Shown piece after piece: positions 16,242 through 24,553 of a DNA stretch of 64,000 nt. The position numbers and the translations under genes were made by a program. The stretch covers positions 2,728,001 through 2,792,000 of the forward strand of contig NZ_CP010054.1 in NCBI RefSeq assembly GCF_000801315.1, in the 5' to 3' direction. Every line of letters starts with the position of its first letter. Positions within the stretch are counted from its first letter, which is position 1. This stretch comes from Hymenobacter sp. DG25B (GTDB taxonomy: Bacteria; Bacteroidota; Bacteroidia; Cytophagales; Hymenobacteraceae). The notes under the pieces were generated by a model that did not search any database, was not told where the DNA came from, and saw nothing but the letters and a program-made list of their open reading frames with translations.

Positions 16242-17772
16242 CCCTGATCTGCTTCCACCACCGCCCGTTGTTCAACCAGCTCCCGGGCAGTTGCGCCTGC
16301 GCCGCATGGGCATCGATACCCGCAATGAGCACGTGGTTTTCCTGCGCTCTGACTCCCCCGTTTGCCACGCGGAAGGGTTCCGGGCCTTGTCGCGGCTGAA
16401 GGTGACGGCGAACGGGCATACCGTTATTGCCTCCCTGAATACTATTGTTGGCAATAGTTTGCTGGAGCCGCACGAAGTAGGTGTATCCGAGGTAGTGTGG
16501 GAACACCTGCGCGCCCGCCCTGGCGAAGAAGTGCACCTTATGCACCTACCACCCCTGGAATCCATGCACCTGGTGCGCGCCAAAATGTACGGCCGCCGCC
16601 TGCTGCCGGAAGACTACCGGGCCATTATGCTGGATGTAGCAGCCGAGCGGTATTCCAACGTGGAGCTGGCCGCTTTTGTAACTGCCTGCGTGCGCGACGT
16701 CACCCTGGAAGAAACCATTAGCCTCACACAGGCCATGATTGCGGCCGGGCGGCAGCTGCACTGGCCGGCCCACGTGGTAGCCGATAAGCATTCCATTGGC
16801 GGCCTGCCCGGCAACCGCACCACGCCCGTTGTGGTAGCCATTGTGGCGGCAGCCGGGCTGCTCATGCCCAAAACCTCTTCCCGGGCCATTACCTCCCCGG
16901 CCGGCACCGCCGATACCGTGGAAGTGCTGACTTCCGTAAACCTAACCCTGCGCCAGATGCGCCGCGTGGTGGCCCAGCACGGTGCCTGTCTGGCCTGGGG
17001 CGGCGCTATGCAGCTAAGCCCCGCCGATGATATTTTAATACGGGTGGAGCGCGCGCTGGATATTGATAGTCCGGCCCAGATGGTGGCCTCCGTGCTATCC
17101 AAGAAAGTAGCCGCCGGCGCTACCCACGTGGTAATTGATGTACCGGTAGGCCCCACTGCCAAGGTACGCAGTCTGGAAGAAGCGCAGGAAATGGTAGCCT
17201 TATTCCGGCAGGTGGGGCAAGCGGTAGGGCTGAAAGTAGAAGTGATGCTGACCGATGGCAGCCAGCCCGTGGGGCGCGGCATTGGCCCGGCCCTGGAAGC
17301 CCGCGACGTACTGGCCGTGCTGCAAAACAGCGCCGACGCTCCCCCCGATCTGCGGGAAAAATCTCTGCACCTGGCCGCCACGCTGCTGGAGCTTACGGAG
17401 CACGCGGCCACGGGTACCGGCGCCGCGGAGGCGGCCATGCTGCTTTCTTCGGGCAAAGCCTGGCAGAAGTTTCAGGACATTTGCCAGGCCCAGGGCGGCC
17501 TGCACTTTCCCCGGCCGGCGGCCCTGCACTGGGACATGGTAGCCAGCCGCCCGGGCCTGGTTCTCAACATAGACAACCGCCGCCTGGCTACGCTGGCTAA
17601 GCTGGCCGGCGCCCCCTGGAAGGCCAGCGCCGGCATAGACCTGCACGTGCGCCTGCGCCAGCCCGTACAGGCCGGGCAGCCGCTGTTTACGCTTTATGCC
17701 GAGAGCCCCGGCGAGCTAACCTACGCCCGCGATTACCTGCACGACTCCCCGGAACCTATCATAGCTTACTGA
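16234..17772 (+). CDS. AMP phosphorylase / thymidine-phosphorylase-family enzyme
   Basis: 512 residues, longer than classical DeoA (about 440). It has an extra N-terminal domain of about 90 residues (LRLRRMGIDTRNEHVVFLRS) as in archaeal AMP phosphorylases. The active-site region VADKHSIGGLPGNRTTPVVV and SSRAITSPAGTADTVEVL carries the residues of the nucleoside phosphorylase II family. Archaeal members split NMP plus phosphate into base and ribose 1,5-bisphosphate. Bacterial members are often annotated simply as thymidine phosphorylase family. Its start overlaps the cNMP-fold gene by 8 bp and its TGA overlaps the next ATG, so the three are translationally coupled. No ribose-1,5-bisphosphate isomerase or RubisCO is present in the window. 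Confidence 0.85.
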   Translation: MNSPDLLPPPPVVQPAPGQLRLRRMGIDTRNEHVVFLRSDSPVCHAEGFRALSRLKVTANGHTVIASLNTIVGNSLLEPHEVGVSEVVWEHLRARPGEEVHLMHLPPLESMHLVRAKMYGRRLLPEDYRAIMLDVAAERYSNVELAAFVTACVRDVTLEETISLTQAMIAAGRQLHWPAHVVADKHSIGGLPGNRTTPVVVAIVAAAGLLMPKTSSRAITSPAGTADTVEVLTSVNLTLRQMRRVVAQHGACLAWGGAMQLSPADDILIRVERALDIDSPAQMVASVLSKKVAAGATHVVIDVPVGPTAKVRSLEEAQEMVALFRQVGQAVGLKVEVMLTDGSQPVGRGIGPALEARDVLAVLQNSADAPPDLREKSLHLAATLLELTEHAATGTGAAEAAMLLSSGKAWQKFQDICQAQGGLHFPRPAALHWDMVASRPGLVLNIDNRRLATLAKLAGAPWKASAGIDLHVRLRQPVQAGQPLFTLYAESPGELTYARDYLHDSPEPIIAY

Positions 17773-18659
17773 TGCCGCCGCTCCTCCTGGCCCTGCCCGG
17801 CAACGAAGCCCTTACCGGCGAGCTGGCCCACCTGCTGGGCACCACCGTGGCCGACTACACCCTGCGCTCCTTCCCCGATGGCGAAACCTACGTGCAGCTG
17901 CACACCCCGGTAGCCGGCCGCACCCTGGTACTGATATGTACGCTGGCGCAGCCTAATCCGCAGCTGCTGCCGCTGTACTTTCTGGCTGAAACCGCCCGCG
18001 ACCTGGGGGCCCACCGCGTGTATCTGCTGGCTCCTTATCTGGCTTATATGCGGCAGGATGCCCGCTTTCAGCCGGGTGAGGGAATTACCTCCGCCTACTT
18101 TGCCCGGCTGCTTTCCCATTTTCTGGATGGCCTGCTTACGGTAGCCCCCCACCTGCACCGCTGGCACCAGCTCCGGCAAATTTACCGCATACCCACGGAG
18201 GCCCTGCACGCTACCAGTGCTATGGTGCAGTACGTGCGCCGGCAGGTGCACCGCCCCGTTCTGGTGGGCCCCGATAGTGAAAGCAAGCAATGGGTAGCGG
18301 CCATAGCCCGGGAAGCTGGTTGCCCCTACCTCGTGCTCCGCAAGCAGCGCCACGGCGACCGAAGCGTGACCATAGCCCCGCCGGATGTAGCCCGCTTTCA
18401 ACACCATACGCCGGTAGTGGTAGATGACATTGTTTCTACGGGACGCACTATGATAGCCACCGTGCAGCACCTGCGCCAAGCCGGGCTGCCCGCCCCGGTA
18501 TGCCTGGGAATTCACGCGCTTTTTGTGGGCGCGGCTTATGATGAGCTGCTGGCGGCCGGGGCCGGGCACGTAGTTACGTGCAACACGGTGCCGCACCCTT
18601 CCAACGGCATCAATCTGGCTCCTTTACTGGCAGAAGCCTTAACCCGGCTGCCCGGGTAA
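17772..18659 (+). CDS. archaeal-type ribose-phosphate pyrophosphokinase (PRPP synthetase) homologue
   Basis: 295 residues. Prs motifs in order: SFPDGETYVQL, the ATP-binding segment APYLAYMRQDARFQPGE, the HLHR segment, the flexible catalytic loop with Lys and Arg (LRKQRHGDRSVTI), and the PRPP loop VVVDDIVSTGRTM. The catalytic loop resembles archaeal class III enzymes (LEKxRxxDRxVxI) more than housekeeping bacterial Prs, and the protein is about 20 residues shorter than bacterial Prs. Normal Prs makes PRPP from ribose 5-phosphate and ATP. The start overlaps the AMP phosphorylase stop by one base (TGATG), suggesting linked function in ribose-phosphate salvage. The true substrate may differ from that of housekeeping Prs. 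Confidence 0.83.
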   Translation: MPPLLLALPGNEALTGELAHLLGTTVADYTLRSFPDGETYVQLHTPVAGRTLVLICTLAQPNPQLLPLYFLAETARDLGAHRVYLLAPYLAYMRQDARFQPGEGITSAYFARLLSHFLDGLLTVAPHLHRWHQLRQIYRIPTEALHATSAMVQYVRRQVHRPVLVGPDSESKQWVAAIAREAGCPYLVLRKQRHGDRSVTIAPPDVARFQHHTPVVVDDIVSTGRTMIATVQHLRQAGLPAPVCLGIHALFVGAAYDELLAAGAGHVVTCNTVPHPSNGINLAPLLAEALTRLPG

Positions 18660-19475
18660 TTACTCCCCGATGGCCGGCACTATCAGCACGGGCAGGCGGC
18701 TTTGCAGCAGCACCTGGGCGGTTACACTGCGGTTAAACAGCTTCCCCAGAAAGCTGCGCGGGCGGGCTACTAGCACCACCATATCATAGTCAGCCGGGTT
18801 GGCGGCCTGCAGAATACCCGCGGCGGGGTCGGGGTGGCGAATGGCTTTGCTTTGGACGGCTGGTAGGTCAATAGTGAGTCCGGTCTGGGTTAAGGTATTC
18901 AGGGCCCGGGCGGCGGTTTCATTCTCTGTTACGATATGCAGCACGGTAAGCTCTGCCTGCAGCGCCTGAAAAAGGTCGTGCAGCAGGTCGTTGCAGTTGC
19001 CCAAACGGAAAGGCTCGCCATCCAGGGCTACCAGCACGCGGCGCGGGCGGGCGGTAGTAGGCACGTGGGCCGGCAGCACCAGCATGGGGTATGGCCTGGT
19101 CCGTAGAATTTCCAGGGACGTGGTGGTCACCAGCTCTTCGGGCAAATTCTCCACGTCGGGGCGGCCCAGCACCAGCAGACCGGGGTGGTGCTGCTCAATG
19201 GCCTCGGCCACCACCTCCGCCACCCGCCCCTTGCGCACTTCCGTTACGGCGGGTACCGGCAGCTCCTCGGCCAGCCGGCTCAGGGCCACCCGCGCCGACT
19301 CCTGCGACTGGCCGGAAACCGCCCCGGTAAACCGCTCGGCATCCAGCAGAGAAGTGCGGCGCACGTGCAGTAAAACCAGGTTGGCCTGCAGGGCGCTGGC
19401 GATGTTGGCGGCATAGTCCAGGGCACGGTTGGCCGCCGGGTAAAAATCAGTGAGTACCAGCAGAGAAGCAGCCAT
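18660..19475 (-). CDS. tandem-domain universal stress protein (4)
   Basis: 271 residues with two Usp domains, opening SLLVLTDFYPAANRALDYAA and ending VARPRSFLGKLFNRSVTAQV plus LLQSRLPVLIVPAIGE. It shares the altered C-terminal signature of the three other usp genes. Its stop abuts the convergent PRPP synthetase stop with no gap. It is transcribed away from the MBL nuclease gene across a 198-bp region that contains an FNR-like box at 19555-19568. Confidence 0.88.
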   Translation of the reverse strand: MAASLLVLTDFYPAANRALDYAANIASALQANLVLLHVRRTSLLDAERFTGAVSGQSQESARVALSRLAEELPVPAVTEVRKGRVAEVVAEAIEQHHPGLLVLGRPDVENLPEELVTTTSLEILRTRPYPMLVLPAHVPTTARPRRVLVALDGEPFRLGNCNDLLHDLFQALQAELTVLHIVTENETAARALNTLTQTGLTIDLPAVQSKAIRHPDPAAGILQAANPADYDMVVLVARPRSFLGKLFNRSVTAQVLLQSRLPVLIVPAIGE

Positions 19476-19554
19476 ATGCAGCGGGAGTGAAAAAATGATT
19501 GCGCAAAGAAGATGGTTTCCTCTTTCGTTCAGTATGATAACAAATTAATATAAG

Positions 19555-19568
19555 TTGATAAATATCAT
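19555..19568. promoter_or_regulatory. FNR-box-like palindrome in divergent promoter region
   Basis: TTGATAAATATCAT matches 9 of the 10 defined bases of TTGAT-N4-ATCAA. It is centred at 19561.5 between the divergent usp(4) and MBL nuclease genes. On the plus strand TACCTTCC at 19592-19599 is a near -7 element at the distance expected for activation from -41.5. A further partial site (TATGATAACA) lies about 20 bp upstream. Confidence 0.6.
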
Positions 19569-19673
19569 AGAATTTCGCCTGCCCCGCTGCTTACCTTCCG
19601 GCCACTCATTTGGTCCACGCCTGCCTGCCGGCAATAGCGGGCTGGTTTGCCAGGAGCCCAAAACCTGCCCGCT

Positions 19674-21071
19674 ATGAACGTTAGCATCACCTTCCTGGGC
19701 GCCGCCCAAACCGTAACGGGCTCCAAGTATGTACTCACGTTCAGCCACGGACCACTCCAGCAGCAGCTTATGGTAGACTGTGGCCTGTTCCAGGGTCTGA
19801 AGGAGCTGCGCCTGCGCAACTGGGATGTCCTGCCCATCAGCCCCGCCCAGCTGGATACCGTGGTGCTTACCCACGCCCACATCGACCACAGCGGCTACCT
19901 GCCCCGCCTGGTAAAAGAGGGCTTCCGGGGCCGTATTCTCTGCACCGAGGCTACCCGCGACCTGCTGGAAATAATGCTACTGGACTCCGCCAAGCTGCAG
20001 GAGGAAGAAGCTGCCTTTGCCAATGCCAAAGGCTATTCTAAGCACCACCCGGCGCTGCCGCTCTACACCACCGAGGACGTGCTGCAGGTACTGCCCCTGG
20101 TGGTGGGCTGCCCCTATAATACGCCCGTGCAGGCAATAAACCAGGTTTCCGTAATCTTCCGGGATGCGGGCCACATTCTGGGGTCGGCTATGGTGGAGAT
20201 GCTGGTGCAGGGCGAGCAGCAGGAGAAAAAGCTGGTATTTTCCGGCGACCTGGGCCGCTACGACAACCCCGTGATGTATGACCCCACCGCCATTACCCAG
20301 GCCGATGTGCTGCTGGTAGAATCTACCTACGGCGACCGGAACAACCGCGTGCCCGACCCCGAGGCCGAGCTGGCGGCCGCCGTAAACCAGGCCCTGGGGC
20401 GCGGTGGTGTACTGGTTATTGCGGCTTTTGCCGTGGGCCGCACCCAAACCATGCTGTATTATCTCAAGCGCCTGCGGCAGCAGAACCGGGTACCCCGCGT
20501 GCCGGTGTATGTAGACAGCCCCATGGGCATTCGGGTATCGGGGCTGTACCCGCGGCATCCGGGGCAGCACCGGCTGGGCCACGGCAATATTTTCGATTTT
20601 GACGGGCTGCGCTTTGTTTCTGATGTACCGGAATCCAAAAGCCTGAATCTGCTGGAGCAGGGCGCCATCATTATTTCGGCCAGTGGCATGTGTACCGGCG
20701 GGCGCATTGTGCACCACCTGCACCACCGCCTGCCCCGCCCCCAGGACACCGTTTTGCTGATTGGTTTTCAGGCCGATGGCACCCGGGGCCGCCGCCTGCT
20801 GGAAGGTGAGCCGCAGATTAAAATGTACGGCGACATGGTGCCCGTGCTTTGCCACGTAGAGCAGCTCAACGGCTTCTCGGCCCACGCCGACCGCGACGAG
20901 CTGCTGCGCTGGCTGGGCAACTTTGAGCAGGCTCCCAAGCGTACGTTCATTGTGCACGGCGAGCCCCTGAGCTCCGCCGCGCTGGCCCAGGCCGTGCAGG
21001 ACCAGCTGGGCTGGCCGGCGCCCATTCAGCCCCGGTATCTGGAAACCTATTCGCTTTTTGAAGGCATTTGA
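19674..21071 (+). CDS. MBL-fold / beta-CASP ribonuclease
   Basis: 465 residues. Zinc-binding motif LTHAHIDHSGYLPRL (HxHxDH), a later GHILGSA His, SGDLGRYDNP, and the beta-CASP domain with GVLVIAAFAVGRTQ. The RNA-specificity segment contains GFQADGTRGRRLLEG, VEQLNGFSAHADRDEL and IVHGE. These are the marks of the CPSF73/YSH1-like RNA exonuclease and endonuclease group, so it probably degrades or processes RNA in the cytoplasm. The ATG at 19674 begins at the first strand (MNVSITFLGAAQTVTGSKY); the upstream in-frame start adds nine residues. First gene of a plus-strand run with DUF1003, the P-type ATPase and the L,D-transpeptidase. Confidence 0.92.
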   Translation: MNVSITFLGAAQTVTGSKYVLTFSHGPLQQQLMVDCGLFQGLKELRLRNWDVLPISPAQLDTVVLTHAHIDHSGYLPRLVKEGFRGRILCTEATRDLLEIMLLDSAKLQEEEAAFANAKGYSKHHPALPLYTTEDVLQVLPLVVGCPYNTPVQAINQVSVIFRDAGHILGSAMVEMLVQGEQQEKKLVFSGDLGRYDNPVMYDPTAITQADVLLVESTYGDRNNRVPDPEAELAAAVNQALGRGGVLVIAAFAVGRTQTMLYYLKRLRQQNRVPRVPVYVDSPMGIRVSGLYPRHPGQHRLGHGNIFDFDGLRFVSDVPESKSLNLLEQGAIIISASGMCTGGRIVHHLHHRLPRPQDTVLLIGFQADGTRGRRLLEGEPQIKMYGDMVPVLCHVEQLNGFSAHADRDELLRWLGNFEQAPKRTFIVHGEPLSSAALAQAVQDQLGWPAPIQPRYLETYSLFEGI

Positions 21072-21111
21072 TTTTGCTTCCTGCCCCTGGAAAGAAACCC
21101 CCTACTCTGGT

Positions 21112-21828
21112 ATGCCTACCGCGCCCACGTTCATCAGTGACTGCTCCGGCCGGGAGTTTCCCGAGGCCGACCGGGTGAGTGGGCGCACCGTGCGGCAGCC
21201 CATTCTGGAGCTCATTCAAAAAGACCAGCCCAGGTTTTCCGAGGACGACTACCTGGCCCTCGCGGAGCTGAACGAGTACCGGCGCAAATACATCCAAAAC
21301 TACCTGCTAAAGGAGGTGGGCCAGCTCTCCGAGCTGGAGCAAACCGTGCTCAGCAACCTGCAGGCCCAGGCTACGCTCACGGACAAGCTGGAGGACGACG
21401 TTGAGCCCCTGACGCTGGGGCAGCGCCTGGCCGATGGCATGGCATCGTTTGGGGGCAGCTGGACGTTTATCCTCTCATTCTGCTTTTTTCTGATTTGCTG
21501 GATTATTCTGAACGGTTTCTGGCTGGCCAACCGCGGCTTCGATCCTTACCCTTTTATTCTGCTCAACCTGCTGCTCTCGTGTCTGGCGGCCATGCAGGCC
21601 CCCATTATTATGATGAGCCAGAACCGGCAGGAGGATAAAGACCGGCAGCGCGCCCGCAAAGACTACATGATTAACCTGAAATCGGAGCTGGAAATCCGGA
21701 TGCTGCACGAAAAGCTAGACCACCTCATTATGCATCAGCAGCAGGATATGTTGGAAATTCAGCAGATTCAGGTAGAAATAATGAATGATATCCTGAAGAA
21801 AATAGAAGGATCCAAGCTGGTCACCTGA
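21112..21828 (+). CDS. DUF1003 membrane protein
   Basis: 238 residues. The DUF1003 core is GQRLADGMASFGGSWTFILS followed by two TM helices with the short loop (LANRGFDPYPFILLNLLLSC) and QAPIIMMSQNRQEDKDRQRA at the cytoplasmic face. A C-terminal helix (EIRMLHEKLDHLIMHQQ) follows. About 90 N-terminal residues contain CSGREFPEADRVSGRTVR, also typical of this family. The function of DUF1003 is unknown. It lies 40 bp after the MBL gene and 34 bp before the ATPase, pointing to one operon. A TTG start at 21058 overlapping the MBL gene is possible but less likely. Confidence 0.88.
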   Translation: MPTAPTFISDCSGREFPEADRVSGRTVRQPILELIQKDQPRFSEDDYLALAELNEYRRKYIQNYLLKEVGQLSELEQTVLSNLQAQATLTDKLEDDVEPLTLGQRLADGMASFGGSWTFILSFCFFLICWIILNGFWLANRGFDPYPFILLNLLLSCLAAMQAPIIMMSQNRQEDKDRQRARKDYMINLKSELEIRMLHEKLDHLIMHQQQDMLEIQQIQVEIMNDILKKIEGSKLVT

Positions 21829-21862
21829 CTTTGCTCCTTCCCTCGCACTTCCTCCTGATGCT

Positions 21863-24553
21863 ATGAAACCGGCCAGCGCTCCTACGGCTTCGTTCCCGCC
21901 CCCTTCCACCGATTTGCAGCTGGGGCTGACATTGGCGGAGGCGCAACGGCGGCGGCAGCTGCATGGCCCCAACATTCTGTCCGGTAGCAGCCAGGAGCCC
22001 ATCTGGCTGCTGGTGTGGCGGCAGTTCCGGAGCCTTACCGTGCTGGTGCTCATTGCGGCAGCCATTTTTTCCTGGGTGATGGGCGATACCGCCGAGAGCA
22101 TAGCTATTGCCGCGGTGGTGCTCATCAATTCGGTTATCGGACTGTGGCTGGAGTGGCAGGCCCGGGTATCCATGGCGGCTTTGCACCAGCTGGATGTGCC
22201 CAAAGCCCGCGTAGTGCGCAACGGGCAGCACCAAACCATTCCCGCCCCGGAGCTGACCATTGGCGATGTGCTGCTGGTGGAAGCCGGCGACGTGCTGCCG
22301 GCCGATGCCGAAGTACACGAAGCCCGGCAGCTCAACGTAAACGAATCCGCCCTTACGGGAGAGTCCTTGCCGGTGGCCAAGCTGCCCGGCGCATTGGGCA
22401 CCCCCGGGCAGCTGGCTGATGCGCCAACCTGCCACCTCTACAAGGGTACGGCTGTGGTAAACGGCAATGGCCGCGCTATTGTAACGGGCATTGGCATGAA
22501 TACCGAGCTGGGCCGCATTGCGCAAATGGTGCAAACCGCCGGGCACACCGCCACGCCGCTCGAAATCAAGATAAACCAGCTGGCCCGGCAGCTCATTCTG
22601 CTCACGCTGGGCCTGGCGCTGCTGTACCTGCTGATTGGGCTGCTGCAGGGCCGGGATGCCGTAATGATGGTGAAAATGGCCATTATTCTGGCTATTGCGG
22701 CCATTCCGGAAGGGCTTTCCATTGTGGCTACCCTGGCCCTGGCGCATGGTATGCTGCGCCTGGCCCGGCAGCACGTTATCGTCAAAAAGCTGTCGGCGGT
22801 GGAAACGCTGGGCAGCACCAGCGTCATCTTTACCGATAAAACCGGCACGCTCACCCAAAATCAGATAGCCGTAAATACCATCTGGCTACCCAGTGGCCGC
22901 GCCGAGGTGCACCTCTCCGAAACGCCCCCCTTAACGGTGGCAACCGGCGACGACGCGGTGCTGGCCTCGCCCCAGTTCAAGCAGCTGCTGCGCGTGGCCG
23001 TTTCCTGTAACAACGCCCCCTACCAGCCCGGACAGCGGCCCAACCCGGCCCTGGGCGACCCGTTGGAAATTGCCCTGAATGAGCTGGCCTTCGCCTCGCC
23101 GCTGCCCGAGCAAAGTGCCTGTCCCCGCCTGGATGAAAAGGCTTTCAACTCGGAAACCCGCCTGATGGCCACCCTGCATCAGGAACCGGACGGCCAGTAT
23201 TTTGTGGCCGTGAAAGGCGCCGCTGAAGATGTGCTGCTCCACTGCCACTACCGCTGGGATGCCGCCGGACTACAGCCGCTATCGGAAATTGAAAAGAAGG
23301 AATGGATTGCCCGCGCGGAGCAGCTGGCCCAAACCGGTCTGCGCACGCTGGGCTTTGCCAGTGCCCTGGCCGGCACCCACCCCGGCACCGATTTTGTGCA
23401 CCACCTGGCTTGGGTAGGCCTGATTGGCTTTCTGGATCCGCCGCGGCTGGAGGTGCTGCCGGCCCTGCAGGCCTGCCGGCAGGCGGGCATTCGGGTAATT
23501 ATGGTAACCGGCGACCACCCGGCCACGGCCCGCACGGTGGCGGCTAAAGTAGGCCTGGTATCCAGCGCAGAAACCCTGGTAGTAAGCGGCCCGGCCCTGA
23601 AACCCCTTGACCAACTGACCACGGCCGAAAAAGAGGAGCTGTACGCCTGCACCGTTTTTGCCCGCGTGAGCCCGGCCCAAAAGCTGGATTTGATTTCGCT
23701 CTACCAGCAGCGCGGCGATATTGTGGGCATGACCGGCGACGGGGTGAATGACGCGCCGGCGCTGCGCAAAGCGGATATTGGCATTGCCATGGGGCTGCGG
23801 GGCACGCAGGTAGCCGGGGAGGCTGCGGATATGGTGCTGCAGGATGATGCCTTTGCCTCCATAGTGGCGGCCATTGGGCAGGGGCGCGTCATTTTCGCCA
23901 ATATCCGTACCTTCATTCTCTACCTTACTTCCTGCAACCTGAGCGAAATTCTGCTGGTGACGGGCGTGGGCCTGCTGCATAACTCGGTGCCTCTGCTGCC
24001 CCTGCAAATTCTGTTTCTGAACATGGTGACGGATGTATTCCCGGCCCTGGCGCTGGCCGTGGGCACGGGCCACCCGCACCTGATGAAACAGCCGCCGCGC
24101 CCCACGCAATTGCCCCTGCTCACCGGCACAGATTGGAAAACCGGCCTGCTGTATGCCTCAGCCCTGGTGCTGGGCCCGGTGGCTATTTATTACTACAGCT
24201 GGGAGGTGCTCCGGCTTTCTCCGGCGGTGTGCAACAATATTATTTTTTATGGCATGGCCCTGGGCCAGCTGCTGCACGTGTTCAACTTTTCTACCGACCC
24301 CCGCAGCTTTTTTCGGTCTGAAATTACCCGTAACCCCTACATCTGGCTGGCACTGGGCATTTGCTTGGCGCTGTTTGTGGCCTCGTATTACGTGCCCTCG
24401 TTGCGGCGGCTGCTGGGCGTTCAGCCCTTCACTTCCCTCATGGCGGGCCTGATAGTAGCCGCCGGCCTTATTCCCGTACTGCTGGTGCGGTTAGGGTATG
24501 GCCTGCTGGCCCTGATTCCTTCCTCTACCCCAGAAAAATCGGCTTCCTCCTGA
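21863..24553 (+). CDS. P2-type cation-transporting ATPase (Ca2+-ATPase-like)
   Basis: 896 residues, full length. Actuator-domain motif NESALTGESLPVAK; ion-binding TM4 AIAAIPEGLSIVATL, with the PEGL typical of Ca2+ and Na+/K+ pumps; phosphorylation site VIFTDKTGTLTQN; hinge MTGDGVNDAPALRKADIGIA. A PMA/Ca2+-type C-terminal domain with about six TM helices includes LQILFLNMVTDVFPALAL. It pumps a cation, perhaps Ca2+ or Mg2+, across the inner membrane using ATP. CtpF-like pumps of this class belong to hypoxia regulons in mycobacteria, which fits the surrounding stress genes. Its TGA overlaps the next ATG. Confidence 0.92.
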   Translation: MKPASAPTASFPPPSTDLQLGLTLAEAQRRRQLHGPNILSGSSQEPIWLLVWRQFRSLTVLVLIAAAIFSWVMGDTAESIAIAAVVLINSVIGLWLEWQARVSMAALHQLDVPKARVVRNGQHQTIPAPELTIGDVLLVEAGDVLPADAEVHEARQLNVNESALTGESLPVAKLPGALGTPGQLADAPTCHLYKGTAVVNGNGRAIVTGIGMNTELGRIAQMVQTAGHTATPLEIKINQLARQLILLTLGLALLYLLIGLLQGRDAVMMVKMAIILAIAAIPEGLSIVATLALAHGMLRLARQHVIVKKLSAVETLGSTSVIFTDKTGTLTQNQIAVNTIWLPSGRAEVHLSETPPLTVATGDDAVLASPQFKQLLRVAVSCNNAPYQPGQRPNPALGDPLEIALNELAFASPLPEQSACPRLDEKAFNSETRLMATLHQEPDGQYFVAVKGAAEDVLLHCHYRWDAAGLQPLSEIEKKEWIARAEQLAQTGLRTLGFASALAGTHPGTDFVHHLAWVGLIGFLDPPRLEVLPALQACRQAGIRVIMVTGDHPATARTVAAKVGLVSSAETLVVSGPALKPLDQLTTAEKEELYACTVFARVSPAQKLDLISLYQQRGDIVGMTGDGVNDAPALRKADIGIAMGLRGTQVAGEAADMVLQDDAFASIVAAIGQGRVIFANIRTFILYLTSCNLSEILLVTGVGLLHNSVPLLPLQILFLNMVTDVFPALALAVGTGHPHLMKQPPRPTQLPLLTGTDWKTGLLYASALVLGPVAIYYYSWEVLRLSPAVCNNIIFYGMALGQLLHVFNFSTDPRSFFRSEITRNPYIWLALGICLALFVASYYVPSLRRLLGVQPFTSLMAGLIVAAGLIPVLLVRLGYGLLALIPSSTPEKSASS

